Shown here one piece after another: positions 36,406 through 46,055 of a stretch of 64,000 bases of DNA. This stretch comes from Pararhizobium antarcticum. Lineage in GTDB: Bacteria; Pseudomonadota; Alphaproteobacteria; Rhizobiales; Rhizobiaceae. The notes under the pieces were generated by a model. That model did not search any database, had not been told where the DNA came from, and worked only from the letters and a program-made list of their open reading frames with translations. Each line of letters begins with the position of its first letter. The first letter of the stretch is position 1. Location of the stretch: contig NZ_LSRP01000074.1 of NCBI RefSeq assembly GCF_001885585.1, positions 124,001-188,000 of the forward strand. Reading direction: 5' to 3'. Both the position numbers and the translations under genes were made by a program.

Positions 36406-39114
36406 TCAGGATGCCAGTTGCAGGAGCTGGTTGCGGGCGAAATGTGCGAAGTCGTCGGCGCTCAGCGGCTTGGCAAATGCGTAGCCCTGCAAGAGGTCGC
36501 AGCCGAACAGGCCGAGCATCTCGGCATGTTCCATGGTCTCGACGCCTTCGGCCACCGTCTCGATGCCGAGCGAACGGCCGATCTCGATGATCGAGCGGAT
36601 CAGGGCCTGTTCGCTGCGGGCGCGCAGAATCGGTGCCACGAGCTGCCGGTCGATCTTCAGGCGTTTCGGCTTGATCTTCAAAAGGCTGACGATGGAGGTG
36701 TGGCCCGTGCCGAAATCGTCGATTTCGATGTCGATACCGAGTTTCTTGATGCCTTCGATATTGGCAAGGACGATATCGTCGCTTTCGTCGAGGAAGATCG
36801 ATTCCACCAGTTCGAAGGAAATCTGTCCGGGACGCAGGCTCAGTCCCTTCAGCGAATTGACCAGCGTTTCGTCACGCAGGCGCTTGGCCGAGACATTGAC
36901 CGAGATCTTCGGCACGATGATGCCTTCGGCGGCCCAGCGCATGCCGTCGATCAGCGCCCGGTCGAGCACGATGCGGTCGAGCGTCGCCATGGCGTTCATT
37001 TCCTCGGCGATCTTCAGGAACTTGTCAGGCGTCAAAAGCCCCTCGCGGGGGTGGTTCCAGCGGATCAGCGCCTCGACGCCGGCGAGCTTCAGGGTGCCGG
37101 CTTCCAGCTGCGGCTGGTACCAGGCGACAAACTCGTTTTTTTCGATACCCTCGAGGATCTCGTCGGCGATCCGCTTGGTCTTGATGATCTCCGCCTGCAG
37201 AACCTCGGTGAAGAATTCGTGGCGGTTGCGGCCATTCTCTTTCGCGCGGTACAGCGCGATGTCGGCATTGACCAGGAGCTTGTGCTCGTCGACGGCCTTT
37301 TCGCGGGCAACGGCGATGCCGATGCTGACGCCGAACCGGCAGGGAAAACCGTTGTAATCGACGGGCTGGCGCATCTGGCTGATGATCCGCTCGCACAGTT
37401 GCGACAGGAAGACATTGCCCGGTGGATTGCTGACGACAATGACGAATTCATCGCCGCCGATGCGCGCGACTATGTCGTTGTCGCGGATGTTGGAGCGCAG
37501 GATTTCCGATGCGTGGACCAGCATCGCGTCGCCGGCAGCGTGGCCAAGAGTGTCATTGATCTGCTTGAAGCGGTCGAGATCGATGTGCAGGATGGCGATG
37601 TCGACGAGGCCGGCGTCGCCGGACAGCCCCTTCAGCTCCTTGTCGAGCATGCGCCGGTTGCCCAGGCCCGTCAGCGGATCATGCAGGGCGTTGTGCTCGA
37701 TGCGATCCTTCGCCTGCGCCAGTTCGTCATTCTTGAGGTCGGCCAGGGCCTTGGCGGCGCGCAGCTCCTCGGTCATCAGCACGTCATCGGTGACATCCCA
37801 GCTGATACCCGTGATCTTGGCCTTGCCGTCCGGCCCTTCATGGGTGGAACCGACATTGCGGATGTGCCGGAAGGTCCCGTCAGGCAGGGCGACGCGGTAT
37901 TGCGAACGGTATTCAAGGCCCTCATCCAGCGTCTTGAACAGGGAAAGCGAGGCCGACCTGATGTCATCGGGATGGACGGTCCTGCGCCATGTTTCATAGG
38001 TCGGCTGGCTCGCCTGCGCCGACATGCCGTGCAGATGGGACATGCGTTCGTCCCAGGTGCGGGACTGTGTTTCAAGGTCGATTTCCCAGATGCCGATCTT
38101 GGAGGATTCGAGCGCAAGGTTGAGCCGGTGCGACACGGTCAGCAATTCGTTTTCGCGGGCCCGGATCTTGGCACGGTTGCGCTGGCGTTCACTGACGAGG
38201 CCGCCGGTGAGGAAGATCGGGATGATCACCACGGCGGCGGCAACCAGAATGGTGATGCGCAGGCCGTTGCTGTTGCCCGGCTCCTGTGCCCAGCCCTTGG
38301 CCGGGATCGCCGCCAGTTCCCAGACGCCGCCGGGAAGGGCCAGTCTGCGGATCACCGGCTCTTCCTTGAAGATTTCAAAGTCCCCGAAGAAAGGATCCTG
38401 AATGCTGTTGGCGACAGAAATATCCCGGATCGCCAGGTGCAGATCGATGTGGCGATGGTCTGACGACACGCCACCTTCATTCTCGGTCTTCTCTATCAGG
38501 CTGGCATTCGCATAGAGTTTCTTCTCGTCGACGATCGCTTCGATAAAGCCCCAGAAGCCGGTATGGCCGCCGACCTTGGAGAACACCGGAAAAAACAGGT
38601 TAAAGCCGGTCTTGCCGCTGGGAAGCCGGACGGGACCGGCGATAATTGGCTTGGCCTTCGATTGTGCCCGGTCCGTCGCCAGCCGCGACGAGCCGAACCG
38701 CTTGAAATCGGTGCCGATCAGGCGTTCGTTGCCCTGCCGCGGGTAGGTCATTTTCACGACAGCATCGGGTGCCGCGCTGACACGCACCATCTGCGGATTC
38801 TGCAGCAGCATCTTGGCTGCCAGGCGGTCGAAATTTTCGACACTCATGTCGGGGGCAACGGACACGCTGTTTGCAAGACCGCGCAGTGCGGCGATGGTGG
38901 TGTTGATCTCGCCCTGCAGGCGGGTTGAAATCAGATTGAGTTCGTTCTGGACGCTGATCTCAAGATCGCTGCCGAAATTCTCGCGGTTCTGCTGCTCGAA
39001 GAAATAACCACCGGTAAACACGACTGCCGCTGCGATGAAGGCTGGCACGAGAGACGGTTTTGCCAGACGGGCAATGGTGCTGGCGTGGCGACGGATTGTG
39101 ACGATCATACTCAA
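36406..39114 (-). CDS. Membrane sensor with CHASE-like, PAS, GGDEF and EAL domains (cyclic di-GMP)
   Basis: 902 residues. A membrane helix (about 19-38), a periplasmic sensor of CHASE type (about 50-270), a second helix (about 280-303), PAS with PAC (about 335-450), GGDEF (about 470-620) and EAL (about 640-895). The cyclase motif RIGGDEFVIVV and the phosphodiesterase motif AGVEALIRWNHP are both intact, as are KISVNVSAKRL and EIDDFGTGHTSI, so both synthesis and breakdown of c-di-GMP are possible. It is alone on its strand, with a 220-base spacer to aroC. Confidence 0.95.
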   Translation of the reverse strand: MSMIVTIRRHASTIARLAKPSLVPAFIAAAVVFTGGYFFEQQNRENFGSDLEISVQNELNLISTRLQGEINTTIAALRGLANSVSVAPDMSVENFDRLAAKMLLQNPQMVRVSAAPDAVVKMTYPRQGNERLIGTDFKRFGSSRLATDRAQSKAKPIIAGPVRLPSGKTGFNLFFPVFSKVGGHTGFWGFIEAIVDEKKLYANASLIEKTENEGGVSSDHRHIDLHLAIRDISVANSIQDPFFGDFEIFKEEPVIRRLALPGGVWELAAIPAKGWAQEPGNSNGLRITILVAAAVVIIPIFLTGGLVSERQRNRAKIRARENELLTVSHRLNLALESSKIGIWEIDLETQSRTWDERMSHLHGMSAQASQPTYETWRRTVHPDDIRSASLSLFKTLDEGLEYRSQYRVALPDGTFRHIRNVGSTHEGPDGKAKITGISWDVTDDVLMTEELRAAKALADLKNDELAQAKDRIEHNALHDPLTGLGNRRMLDKELKGLSGDAGLVDIAILHIDLDRFKQINDTLGHAAGDAMLVHASEILRSNIRDNDIVARIGGDEFVIVVSNPPGNVFLSQLCERIISQMRQPVDYNGFPCRFGVSIGIAVAREKAVDEHKLLVNADIALYRAKENGRNRHEFFTEVLQAEIIKTKRIADEILEGIEKNEFVAWYQPQLEAGTLKLAGVEALIRWNHPREGLLTPDKFLKIAEEMNAMATLDRIVLDRALIDGMRWAAEGIIVPKISVNVSAKRLRDETLVNSLKGLSLRPGQISFELVESIFLDESDDIVLANIEGIKKLGIDIEIDDFGTGHTSIVSLLKIKPKRLKIDRQLVAPILRARSEQALIRSIIEIGRSLGIETVAEGVETMEHAEMLGLFGCDLLQGYAFAKPLSADDFAHFARNQLLQLAS

Positions 39115-39362
39115 TGTTCATGCACCCCAAAGCCCCCGCGGCCACAGTAGGACCGGAGTCTTAATATTGGCTTTAGAGCCTGTTCCTGTTATGAAATTCG
39201 TCATTTCCGCAGGGGCGGTTGTTAGGCCTTGAGACGGCGCAGCCACAGGCTGTGTTTTCTCAAGATCCGGAAATCACGCAGGCACGGGCAATTTTTGCCA
39301 CAATCGGGGATCAAATGATCGGAACAACAAAATTGATCGAGTCGTTGAAGAGGGCAGGACAG

Positions 39363-39623
39363 ATGCGTTTCGTCGTTGTGGCACTTTTGGCCGCTGCCGG
39401 GTTGTTCTCACCGCTGAGTGCGTTTGCCGAGAGCGCCGATGTCGAGGCCGTTATCACAGGCGTCGATACCGAGAGCCTGAGCCTCTCCCTGGATGATGGC
39501 AAGAACTATCAGGCACCGGAAGAATTCAACTTCGATGGCCTCAAGGAAGGCGTCAAGGTCCTGGTCTTCTATACGGAAGTCGACGGCAAGCGCGTCATCA
39601 ACGATCTCGAGATCGTGCAGTAA
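39363..39623 (+). CDS. DUF1344 family small exported protein
   Basis: 86 residues from ATG 39363. A signal peptide (RFVVVALLAAAGLFSPLSAFA, cleavage near residue 22) precedes a short beta-rich domain (ITGVDTESLSLSLDDGKNY, GVKVLVFYTEVDGKRVINDLEI) of the DUF1344 type, common in Rhizobiaceae. Function unknown. The open frame extends upstream to 39219, but only the ATG at 39363 gives a signal peptide. Confidence 0.78.
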   Translation: MRFVVVALLAAAGLFSPLSAFAESADVEAVITGVDTESLSLSLDDGKNYQAPEEFNFDGLKEGVKVLVFYTEVDGKRVINDLEIVQ

Positions 39624-39668
39624 TCCACCCCTGCAGACTGGCAGCGGCCCACACAGGCCCTGCCGACC

Positions 39669-40253
39669 CTATAGCCAGTCGATCATGCCATTTTCCAGCT
39701 TGAGGATCCGGTCCTGCGGAATGGGGCCGACCGACGCCTCATCCTGCGTCATCACACCGCAAATCCTGAACAGCACCCGGATGACCCCGCCATGGGCAAC
39801 GCAGACCGTCGGTGTCGTCACATCTTTCAGCCATGCCGAGACGCGCCAGGACAGGATCTCGTAGCTTTCCGCGGTTTCGCCCGGCGGGATAAAATCCCAT
39901 TTAGAGACCTCGCGCTCCGCCACACGCTCCGGCACCTGCTGTTCCAGCTCGGCCATGGTGTGGCCTTCCCAGTCGCCGAAAGAGACTTCCATCAGGCGTT
40001 CGTCGGTTCGGTAGGCGGAGGGTTCGAGCGCCATGGCGAGACGCATGCGCTCCATGGTTTCGCGTGTCCGGTGAAGCGGGCTCGAGACGAAATCGAAGTG
40101 CCTGGCCTTTGCGCCGAGACGGGCGGCCAGCGCCTGGCCGTTTCCGGTCGCCTGCTGGCGGCCGGTGTCGTTGAGCGGAATGTCCTTTTGCCCCTGCAGG
40201 CGGAGTTCGGCATTCCAGTCGGTCTGGCCGTGGCGGATCACATAGATGAGCAC
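39669..40253 (-). CDS. Histidine phosphatase family protein (phosphoglycerate-mutase-like)
   Basis: 194 residues. The catalytic RHG is in YVIRHGQTDWN (residues 4-14), the phosphate-binding arginine in SSPLHRTRETMER (about 57-69), and the second catalytic histidine in CVAHGGVIR (about 150-158). The start is GTG at 40253 (AGGGG eight bases upstream). Located directly downstream of fabI, a conserved rhizobial arrangement. Substrate is not fixed; phosphoglycerate mutase, phosphatase or cobalamin-salvage roles occur in the family. Confidence 0.88.
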   Translation of the reverse strand: MLIYVIRHGQTDWNAELRLQGQKDIPLNDTGRQQATGNGQALAARLGAKARHFDFVSSPLHRTRETMERMRLAMALEPSAYRTDERLMEVSFGDWEGHTMAELEQQVPERVAEREVSKWDFIPPGETAESYEILSWRVSAWLKDVTTPTVCVAHGGVIRVLFRICGVMTQDEASVGPIPQDRILKLENGMIDWL

Positions 40254-40273
40254 GGGAAACCCCTGTAAGTCCG

Positions 40274-41092
40274 TCAGTCCTTGACGACGGAAATATCCGG
40301 CGCGTCGACGGCCTTCATGCCGATGACATGATAGCCGCTGTCGGCGTGGTGGATTTCGCCGGTTACCGAGCGCGACAGGTCGGACAGCATGTACATGCCG
40401 ACATCGCCGACCTCTTCGATCGTCACGGTGCGGCGCAGCGGTGCGTTGTACTCGTTCCACTTCAGAATATAGCGGAAGTCGCCGATGCCGGAGGCGGCCA
40501 GCGTCTTGATCGGGCCGGCCGAGATCGCATTGACGCGGATGTTCTTCGGGCCGAGATCGACCGCCAGATATTTCACGCTCGCCTCGAGTGCTGCCTTTGC
40601 AACGCCCATGACATTGTAGTTCGGCATGACCTTTTCGGCGCCGTAATAGGTCAGCGTCAGCATTGAACCGCCATCCGTCATCAGCTTTTCGGCACGCCGT
40701 GCAACCGATGTGAAGGAATAGACGGAAATCTGCATGGTCTTGGCGAAATTGTCGGCGGATGTGTCGACATAGCGGCCGGTCAGTTCGTCCTTGTCGGAAA
40801 AGCCGATGGCGTGAACGATGAAATCGATCTTGCCCCAGGTTTTTTCCAGTCCGTCGAACACGGCATCGATGGTTGCTTCATCGCTGACGTCGCAATGGCC
40901 GGCAAGAAGGCCGCCGACTTCCGCGACGAGAGGCTCGACACGCTTTTTCAGCGCCTCGCCCTGATAGGTGAAGGCGATCTCGCCGCCTTGCGCATGGATC
41001 GCCTTGGCGATGCCCCAGGCGATGGAACGGTTGTTTGCGACGCCCATGATGAGGCCGCGCTTACCCTTCATCAATCCGGATGTTTGCGACAT
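40274..41092 (-). CDS. fabI: Enoyl-[acyl-carrier-protein] reductase (NADH)
   Basis: Final reduction of fatty-acid elongation. 272 residues with the SDR fold: cofactor region GLIMGVANNRSIAWGIA, the catalytic Tyr-x6-Lys pair in YNVMGVAKAAL (about residues 158-165), and SAGPIKTLAASGI. Full length; start ATG at 41092. The histidine phosphatase gene follows after 20 bases. Confidence 0.96.
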   Translation of the reverse strand: MSQTSGLMKGKRGLIMGVANNRSIAWGIAKAIHAQGGEIAFTYQGEALKKRVEPLVAEVGGLLAGHCDVSDEATIDAVFDGLEKTWGKIDFIVHAIGFSDKDELTGRYVDTSADNFAKTMQISVYSFTSVARRAEKLMTDGGSMLTLTYYGAEKVMPNYNVMGVAKAALEASVKYLAVDLGPKNIRVNAISAGPIKTLAASGIGDFRYILKWNEYNAPLRRTVTIEEVGDVGMYMLSDLSRSVTGEIHHADSGYHVIGMKAVDAPDISVVKD

Positions 41093-41308
41093 GGTATGCC
41101 CCCGCTATTGCCTGTGCTTTTCGTCAGCCAGGGCCGATCGGAAAGTCCGCATGTGTTGAACCTGCTGCGAGCGCCATTGTGACTGTCAAATCACGGCGGC
41201 CCGTCTTTTGGAGCATTGCCTATGGCATAGCCACCCCGGTGGTTCAAGCACGGCGCGGATCAGGAACTGTTAGTCCCCGTAATAATGGGTCAGACCGTCA
41301 AGAATCCG

Positions 41309-42424
41309 TTACAGGAACAGGCCCTGCTGGCGGCTGCGCATCAGGTCGGTGATCTTCTCGTCCGGGTTCTCCCAGAGCATCAGCCGAAGTTCGACGAGAA
41401 GGTCGGCGCGCTTGCCGTCGGCATCGGCAAGGCCGTGCCCGGCAAGCCGGATGACCCTGTCGGACCCGGACCAGGCCGGCACGGTAACATCGACGGGACC
41501 GGTCAGGGTCATGACCTTTGTTTCCCAACCGAGCACGGCATTCTGGATGTCGATCGGCAGCGTCGTGCGCAGGTCGAGGCCCTCGGTGCGCATAGCCCCG
41601 TCCTGGCGGACCCGCACGGTCACGACGATATCGCCGCGCAGCATGCCGTTGAGGCGGTAGCCCAGTTCTTTCATGCGCAGGAGGCTGCCATCGGTGGTGC
41701 CGCCGGGCAGGGCGACCTTCAGTGTCTGGCCATCCGGCAATGTCGCCGTCGCCTTGGTGCGGTTGAAAAGGTCCTCGACCGAAACGGTCACTTCGCAGGC
41801 GATGTCCGGGACCTTTTCGACGGCCTTGCTGGCCGCGCCGCGGATGCGTCGCACGATCGCCGAGACGAGTTCGGCTGCCGGCGCCGCAGACCGTGGGAAA
41901 ATGGCGAAGGGCGCCGGTTTCTCGACGATGTCGACTTTTGTCTCCAGCTTGGTCTCGGGCCTGGCGTCTGCGGCGATGTCGGGCTTAGCCTCGGCTTTCG
42001 GCTCCGGCTTGGCGTCCGGCTTCGTCGGTGTCTTCGGGCGCACTGGCGCGCTGGCAGTTGCCGCCGGTTCTGGCTTTCGGGCGCGCGGTTCGCTTCCGAA
42101 AATACGAGAAACCATTTCCTCCGCCGTTTCCGGATCGACGTCGCCGATCGGCTGCTCGGGTTCGCGCGGCTTGCGGTGCAATTCCTCCATGCGGCGCAGC
42201 TCGGCCTCGCGGCGCGCGTCGTCATAGCGGCTTCTGAGCTTGGGGTTTTTCAGCACTTCATAGGCGCGACCGGCCTCGGCGAAACGCGCCGTTGCCATCG
42301 GGTCGTCGCGGTTCTGGTCGGGATGCACGGCCTTGGCCATGGCGCGCCAGGCGGCCTTGATCTCGTCCGGGCCGGCATTCCGCCGGACGCCAAGAATAGA
42401 ATAGGGGTCGCGCATCGTTGTCAT
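41309..42424 (-). CDS. DnaJ-like protein (CbpA class, no zinc finger)
   Basis: 371 residues from ATG 42424 (GGGAG upstream; a further in-frame ATG three codons in). The N-terminal J-domain (about 3-70) has the essential HPD in VHPDQNRDD. A Lys/Pro/Glu-rich linker with repeated KP units (about 95-170) follows, then the C-terminal substrate-binding domain (about 215-355, with DLRTTLPIDIQNAVLGW). The zinc-binding CxxCxGxG modules of DnaJ are absent, so it is a co-chaperone of the CbpA/DnaJ type II class. Next to fabI as in other rhizobia. Confidence 0.88.
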   Translation of the reverse strand: MTTMRDPYSILGVRRNAGPDEIKAAWRAMAKAVHPDQNRDDPMATARFAEAGRAYEVLKNPKLRSRYDDARREAELRRMEELHRKPREPEQPIGDVDPETAEEMVSRIFGSEPRARKPEPAATASAPVRPKTPTKPDAKPEPKAEAKPDIAADARPETKLETKVDIVEKPAPFAIFPRSAAPAAELVSAIVRRIRGAASKAVEKVPDIACEVTVSVEDLFNRTKATATLPDGQTLKVALPGGTTDGSLLRMKELGYRLNGMLRGDIVVTVRVRQDGAMRTEGLDLRTTLPIDIQNAVLGWETKVMTLTGPVDVTVPAWSGSDRVIRLAGHGLADADGKRADLLVELRLMLWENPDEKITDLMRSRQQGLFL

Positions 42425-42632
42425 CGGCTCTGAGCTCCCGAAAGCCGCATCCAGCGACCCTTCCAGCCTGTTGAAAAGAGGACGCAAGGCCTGATCGGCG
42501 TTCCGTTTCTCGAGAGGCGATGATGCAAAGGAGTTGCTAAATATCAGTTAGCCGCAAGCGCTTAGGCGGGCTGGAACAGGCTTTGAACGGCAATCTGGGG
42601 GATGTTTGCGAAACTGTGGTTAACGTCAGGTT

Positions 42633-43088
42633 TCAGCTGCGTTTGCCAAAGCGCGTCAGATACCATTCGCCATTGCCGAGCAGGCAGGTGTTGCCATCGA
42701 ACTTGGCTATGCCCTGGTAGGAGTGGCGTGTCGTGGTGAACCGCCGGCAGACCTGGCCGTTCGAGCGGTCTTCCTCGATGCTGCTGATGACGCCTGCGCT
42801 ACCCGAATTCGAGTTGGCCCAGGGGATCGGATTGCCGCCGGTTGTTTCAACGTCGGCCGATGACACCGCATTGCGCACCGTGACTTCGTCGGACAGGCTG
42901 TCGCGATTGACGGACTGGGGCACCGAGCCTGTCGAAAGCGAGGTATCGACACTGGCCGTGTCGGCGAGATCAAGCCCGGCGCTCATGCAGCCCGAGAGAC
43001 AGAGCGTGATCAGGCACAGCGTAGCGAGGCTTGCCCTGCGACGGGATAGCCCCTTTGTGTGATCACTACACTTTGCTATGTCTTGCAC
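42633..43088 (-). CDS. RT0821/Lpp0805-type surface lipoprotein
   Basis: 151 residues. A hydrophobic signal with lipobox LSGC (cysteine at about residue 34) indicates a lipoprotein. The C-terminal domain (about 90-150) shows the pattern [20 protein letters not shown] followed by C..GNGEWYL, typical of the 17-kDa surface antigen / RT0821 family. The only in-frame start in a sensible position is GTG at 43088. It is divergent from pdxH. Function unknown; possibly outer-membrane stability. Confidence 0.75.
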   Translation of the reverse strand: MQDIAKCSDHTKGLSRRRASLATLCLITLCLSGCMSAGLDLADTASVDTSLSTGSVPQSVNRDSLSDEVTVRNAVSSADVETTGGNPIPWANSNSGSAGVISSIEEDRSNGQVCRRFTTTRHSYQGIAKFDGNTCLLGNGEWYLTRFGKRS

Positions 43089-43229
43089 GGCATACCTGTA
43101 AGACTCGGAGAAAAGGTCGCAAGGGCCCGGTCAAGGCGCGATCTGCGGGGCCTCACTGTTCACACTGGGCGAACAATCCGGAGATCCGGATTGCAGGCCG
43201 CACAACACGTCACGGCATTGGAAGACAAT

Positions 43230-43850
43230 ATGAGCGAGACTGGGTTAACAACTGGTGACTTCACAGAGCAAAGCGAACCATTTTCGCTTTTTGGCACATG
43301 GATGGACGAGGCCAAGGCCAGCGAGATCAACGATCCCAACGGCGTGGCACTGGCAACGGTGGATGCCGATGGCCTGCCGAATGTCCGCATGGTGCTGCTC
43401 AAGGACTTTGATGAACGCGGCTTTGTCTTCTACACGAATTTCGAAAGCCAGAAGGGGCAGGAGCTCCTCGGCAGCATGAAGGCGGCCCTCTGTTTCCACT
43501 GGAAATCGCTGCGGCGGCAGGTGCGCCTGCGCGGCCCAGTGGAGATCGTCAGCAACGAGGAAGCCGACGAGTACTACAAGACCCGCCCGCGCGGCAGCCG
43601 CATCGGCGCCTGGGCTTCGAAACAGTCACGCCCGCTGGAGAGCCGTTTTGCACTGGAAAAAGCGGTTGCGGAATTCGGCCTGCGCTATGCCGTCGGCGAG
43701 ATTCCGCGCCCCGATCACTGGTCGGGTTTCCGCATAAGGCCGACGTCGATCGAGTTCTGGAAGGATGGCGCGTTCCGGCTGCACGACCGCATCGAATTCC
43801 GGCGCAGGGACGGCGATGTCAACTGGGAAAAACTGCGCATGTATCCGTAG
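43230..43850 (+). CDS. pdxH: Pyridoxamine 5'-phosphate oxidase
   Basis: Oxidises pyridoxine or pyridoxamine 5'-phosphate to pyridoxal 5'-phosphate with FMN. 206 residues from ATG 43230 (GGAAG six bases upstream). Family motifs are [20 protein letters not shown] (FMN binding), [19 protein letters not shown] and the C-terminal [20 protein letters not shown]. Single gene next to a divergent lipoprotein gene. Confidence 0.96.
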   Translation: MSETGLTTGDFTEQSEPFSLFGTWMDEAKASEINDPNGVALATVDADGLPNVRMVLLKDFDERGFVFYTNFESQKGQELLGSMKAALCFHWKSLRRQVRLRGPVEIVSNEEADEYYKTRPRGSRIGAWASKQSRPLESRFALEKAVAEFGLRYAVGEIPRPDHWSGFRIRPTSIEFWKDGAFRLHDRIEFRRRDGDVNWEKLRMYP

Positions 43851-43873
43851 CGCCATGGCGATGACGGCGCGGT

Positions 43874-44905
43874 TCAGCCGCGCCGCATCATGCGGAAGGC
43901 GATACCGGAAGCGAGCGCGCTGACATAGGCCGGTTTCTGGTAGAAGCCGTTGAGCGAGATGCGGGGCAGGGCGGTCTGCGGCGCATCGGAGGCGAGCGTT
44001 CCCGGCTGTGTCGTCACCGCGACGGCAAGCCCAAGCGCTTCTGCAAGCCGGGTTTCGCGCGCCGAAACCGCGAAACGCTCTCCGTAGGGATAGGCCAGTG
44101 TGCGCGGCCGCTGGCCGATGATCCGTTCGACCCGCGCAACGGAAGCGGCGATCTCATGGCGTGCTTCCTCCTCAGTCAGTCGCGCCAGTGCCCGGTGGCT
44201 GATCGTATGCGCGCCAAGGCTTGCCAGCGGGTTTTCCACCAGTGTTCGAAGGCCCGCCTCCCCCAGAGTCAGCCTCTCCGTGATGCCGAGCGGGTCGATG
44301 CCCTGGCCTTCCGCCAGGCGGTTCACTTGCGCCACGGCAAGCGCTTCGCTGCCCTCATGGATGAAGGCGGCGATGCGGTCGAAGGCCGCCTGTTTTTCCG
44401 ACTGGTTCGACAGGGGCAGCGTCGTTTCGCCGGTGCCAAAATCGAAATTGAGGTGTTGCCTGCTCTCGATCAGGTCTGCCAGCGTCTCCCACCACAGCGT
44501 GTGCGTGCGATCGATGAAGCCGCCGGTCACGAAGACGGTGAAGGGTACGGCTTGGCGGGCAAAGACCGGGGCGGCAAATTCCAGATTGTTGCGGTAGCCA
44601 TCGTCCAGGGTGAAGACTGCAACGGGCTGCGGATCGCGGGACGCAAGATGGCCGGGGAGTGCATCCAGCGCGATGAAGCGGTAGTTCTCGCGCTTCAGGC
44701 GCAGGATGGTGGCCTCGAGAAAATCCGGCGTGATCTCGAGATGGGCATTCGGATCGAACAGGCGTGCCTGTTTTGGTCGGACATGGTGCAGCGTGAAGAT
44801 GGCGCCGCGACCGCGCGCCGACCGCATGACGCCCGCTGCGCCAAGAAGCCCTGCAGCAACCAGACCGCTGGTGATGACGACGCGCTTGACGATCCTGGCA
44901 ACCAT
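43874..44905 (-). CDS. Polysaccharide deacetylase (NodB-homology) family protein
   Basis: Carbohydrate esterase 4 family, 343 residues. An N-terminal signal anchor (residues 5-28) is followed by a NodB domain with the metal Asp-Asp in VFTLDDGYRNN (about 97-107), the pair of His in LGAHTISHRAL (about 233-243), and the conserved Arg/Pro segment RTLAYPYGERFAV (about 268-280). The second part of the metal motif (H-x3-H) is present, so activity is plausible. Target polymer not known. Convergent with pdxH. Confidence 0.87.
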   Translation of the reverse strand: MVARIVKRVVITSGLVAAGLLGAAGVMRSARGRGAIFTLHHVRPKQARLFDPNAHLEITPDFLEATILRLKRENYRFIALDALPGHLASRDPQPVAVFTLDDGYRNNLEFAAPVFARQAVPFTVFVTGGFIDRTHTLWWETLADLIESRQHLNFDFGTGETTLPLSNQSEKQAAFDRIAAFIHEGSEALAVAQVNRLAEGQGIDPLGITERLTLGEAGLRTLVENPLASLGAHTISHRALARLTEEEARHEIAASVARVERIIGQRPRTLAYPYGERFAVSARETRLAEALGLAVAVTTQPGTLASDAPQTALPRISLNGFYQKPAYVSALASGIAFRMMRRG

Positions 44906-44988
44906 TTAGAAATCCCGACGCTGTTGCCCGCCGTTGGCAAGGCTGCTCAGCCGACTTTAGACGTCAGGGCGTTAAACCTTGTTGAACG

Positions 44989-45026
44989 GAAAACGGCGGC
45001 CCGCTGTCGCGAACCGCCGTTTTCCA
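44989..45026 (-). terminator. Stem-loop terminator after the PhnA-like gene
   Basis: A perfect 12-bp inverted repeat (44989-45000 / 45015-45026) with a 14-base loop and an outer run of T on the minus strand lies 28 bases past the stop codon of the minus-strand gene. Confidence 0.7.
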
Positions 45027-45053
45027 AAGTTTTTGATCGTGTGGGCGGTCTAA

Positions 45054-45968
45054 TTAGCCCTTGATGAAGCTTTCATCGATCACGTCGCGCTCACGGCCGC
45101 CGAGGGCCGCACTGACGCCGGCGATGAAGGCACCGACCAGAAGAGACAGCGCCGTCAGCAGGGCAAACGTCGCACCGGCCTTGCGGGCGGTGTCGGCTGC
45201 TTCCTGTGCTGCAACCTTGGCGTCCTCGATGCTCTTCAGCACCGTGTCGACACGGGCATTGGCATCGGCTTCGGAAAGCCCGGTGCGGACAGCAACGAGA
45301 CGGCCGAGATAGGCACGGTCGTCGGCCGGGATTTCACCGGCGGTGGCACCATTGATCAGGATACGCGACACCTGTGCTGCATCCTGCGCATTGGTTTCAG
45401 CCGTCGTTGCACCCGGATCGGCCGGACGCAGCAGCGAATCGACGAAATAGGCTGTCGGGCCGCTGTCAACATTGGCGGCCGCGGACGCTGTGGCCACTGC
45501 CGCACCGGAAGTCACGGTCGAGGCAGCCTGAACGCCGCTGTTGATCGTCGACGTCACGGCAGAGGTCAGCGTGCCCGCAATGATCAGCGTCGACAGGGCC
45601 CATGCCAGGATGCCATGCGCCGTATCGCGGAAGAAAACCTCGTCTGTCTGCGTTCCGGTCCAGCGGGTCCGCAGCCGGCCGGTGATATAACCGCCCATGC
45701 CAGACGAGAGCCACTGTACGATGACGATCCAGATCGCCGTCGAGACTGCGAATGTGGTGGCCGACACGCCTTCGGACGCCCAGGGCGATACCATGGTCAG
45801 GCCAAGGCCCGAGCCGAGTAGCGTCAGAAGCAGGGTGATTGCCGCAGCCGCAACCGCACCGGCGATGATCGCGCCCCAGCTGACGGCGGACCGTGAGGAT
45901 TCAACGTGTGACGACAGAGGCGAACCATGTCCCGAAGAAACCGCCCCGGAGGAAACTGGCATTGTCAT
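45054..45968 (-). CDS. PhnA-like hypothetical membrane protein
   Basis: 304 residues. A Ser-rich N-terminus, then helices at about 28-52 (AIIAGAVAAAAITLLLTLLG), 70-92, 118-140 and 266-290. The middle (about 145-255) is an Ala-rich, amphipathic region with coiled-coil character. Proteins of this type are often named PhnA-like in rhizobial genomes, but no phosphonate function is supported here. It is the second gene after the 25-residue membrane protein (gap of nine bases) and shares its putative stress promoter. Confidence 0.75.
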   Translation of the reverse strand: MTMPVSSGAVSSGHGSPLSSHVESSRSAVSWGAIIAGAVAAAAITLLLTLLGSGLGLTMVSPWASEGVSATTFAVSTAIWIVIVQWLSSGMGGYITGRLRTRWTGTQTDEVFFRDTAHGILAWALSTLIIAGTLTSAVTSTINSGVQAASTVTSGAAVATASAAANVDSGPTAYFVDSLLRPADPGATTAETNAQDAAQVSRILINGATAGEIPADDRAYLGRLVAVRTGLSEADANARVDTVLKSIEDAKVAAQEAADTARKAGATFALLTALSLLVGAFIAGVSAALGGRERDVIDESFIKG

Positions 45969-45977
45969 GCGCTTCCC

Positions 45978-46055
45978 CTATCGGAAAAAGAGAGCGAGAA
46001 GAATGATGATGGGGATCGGCACCCCGATAAGCCAGAGCAGAATTCCACGTCCCAT
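45978..46055 (-). CDS. Very small membrane protein (25 residues)
   Basis: The minus strand from ATG 46055 to TAG 45978 encodes MGRGILLWLIGVPIPIIILL followed by ALFFR: one basic start and a single membrane-spanning helix containing a VPIPI kink. A strong AAGGAG lies seven bases before the ATG. Translation then restarts nine bases on at the PhnA-like gene. Tiny proteins of this pattern recur in Rhizobiales, but I know no function. Too short to be found by usual gene callers; the combination of ribosome site, coding pattern and operon position supports it. Confidence 0.65.
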   Translation of the reverse strand: MGRGILLWLIGVPIPIIILLALFFR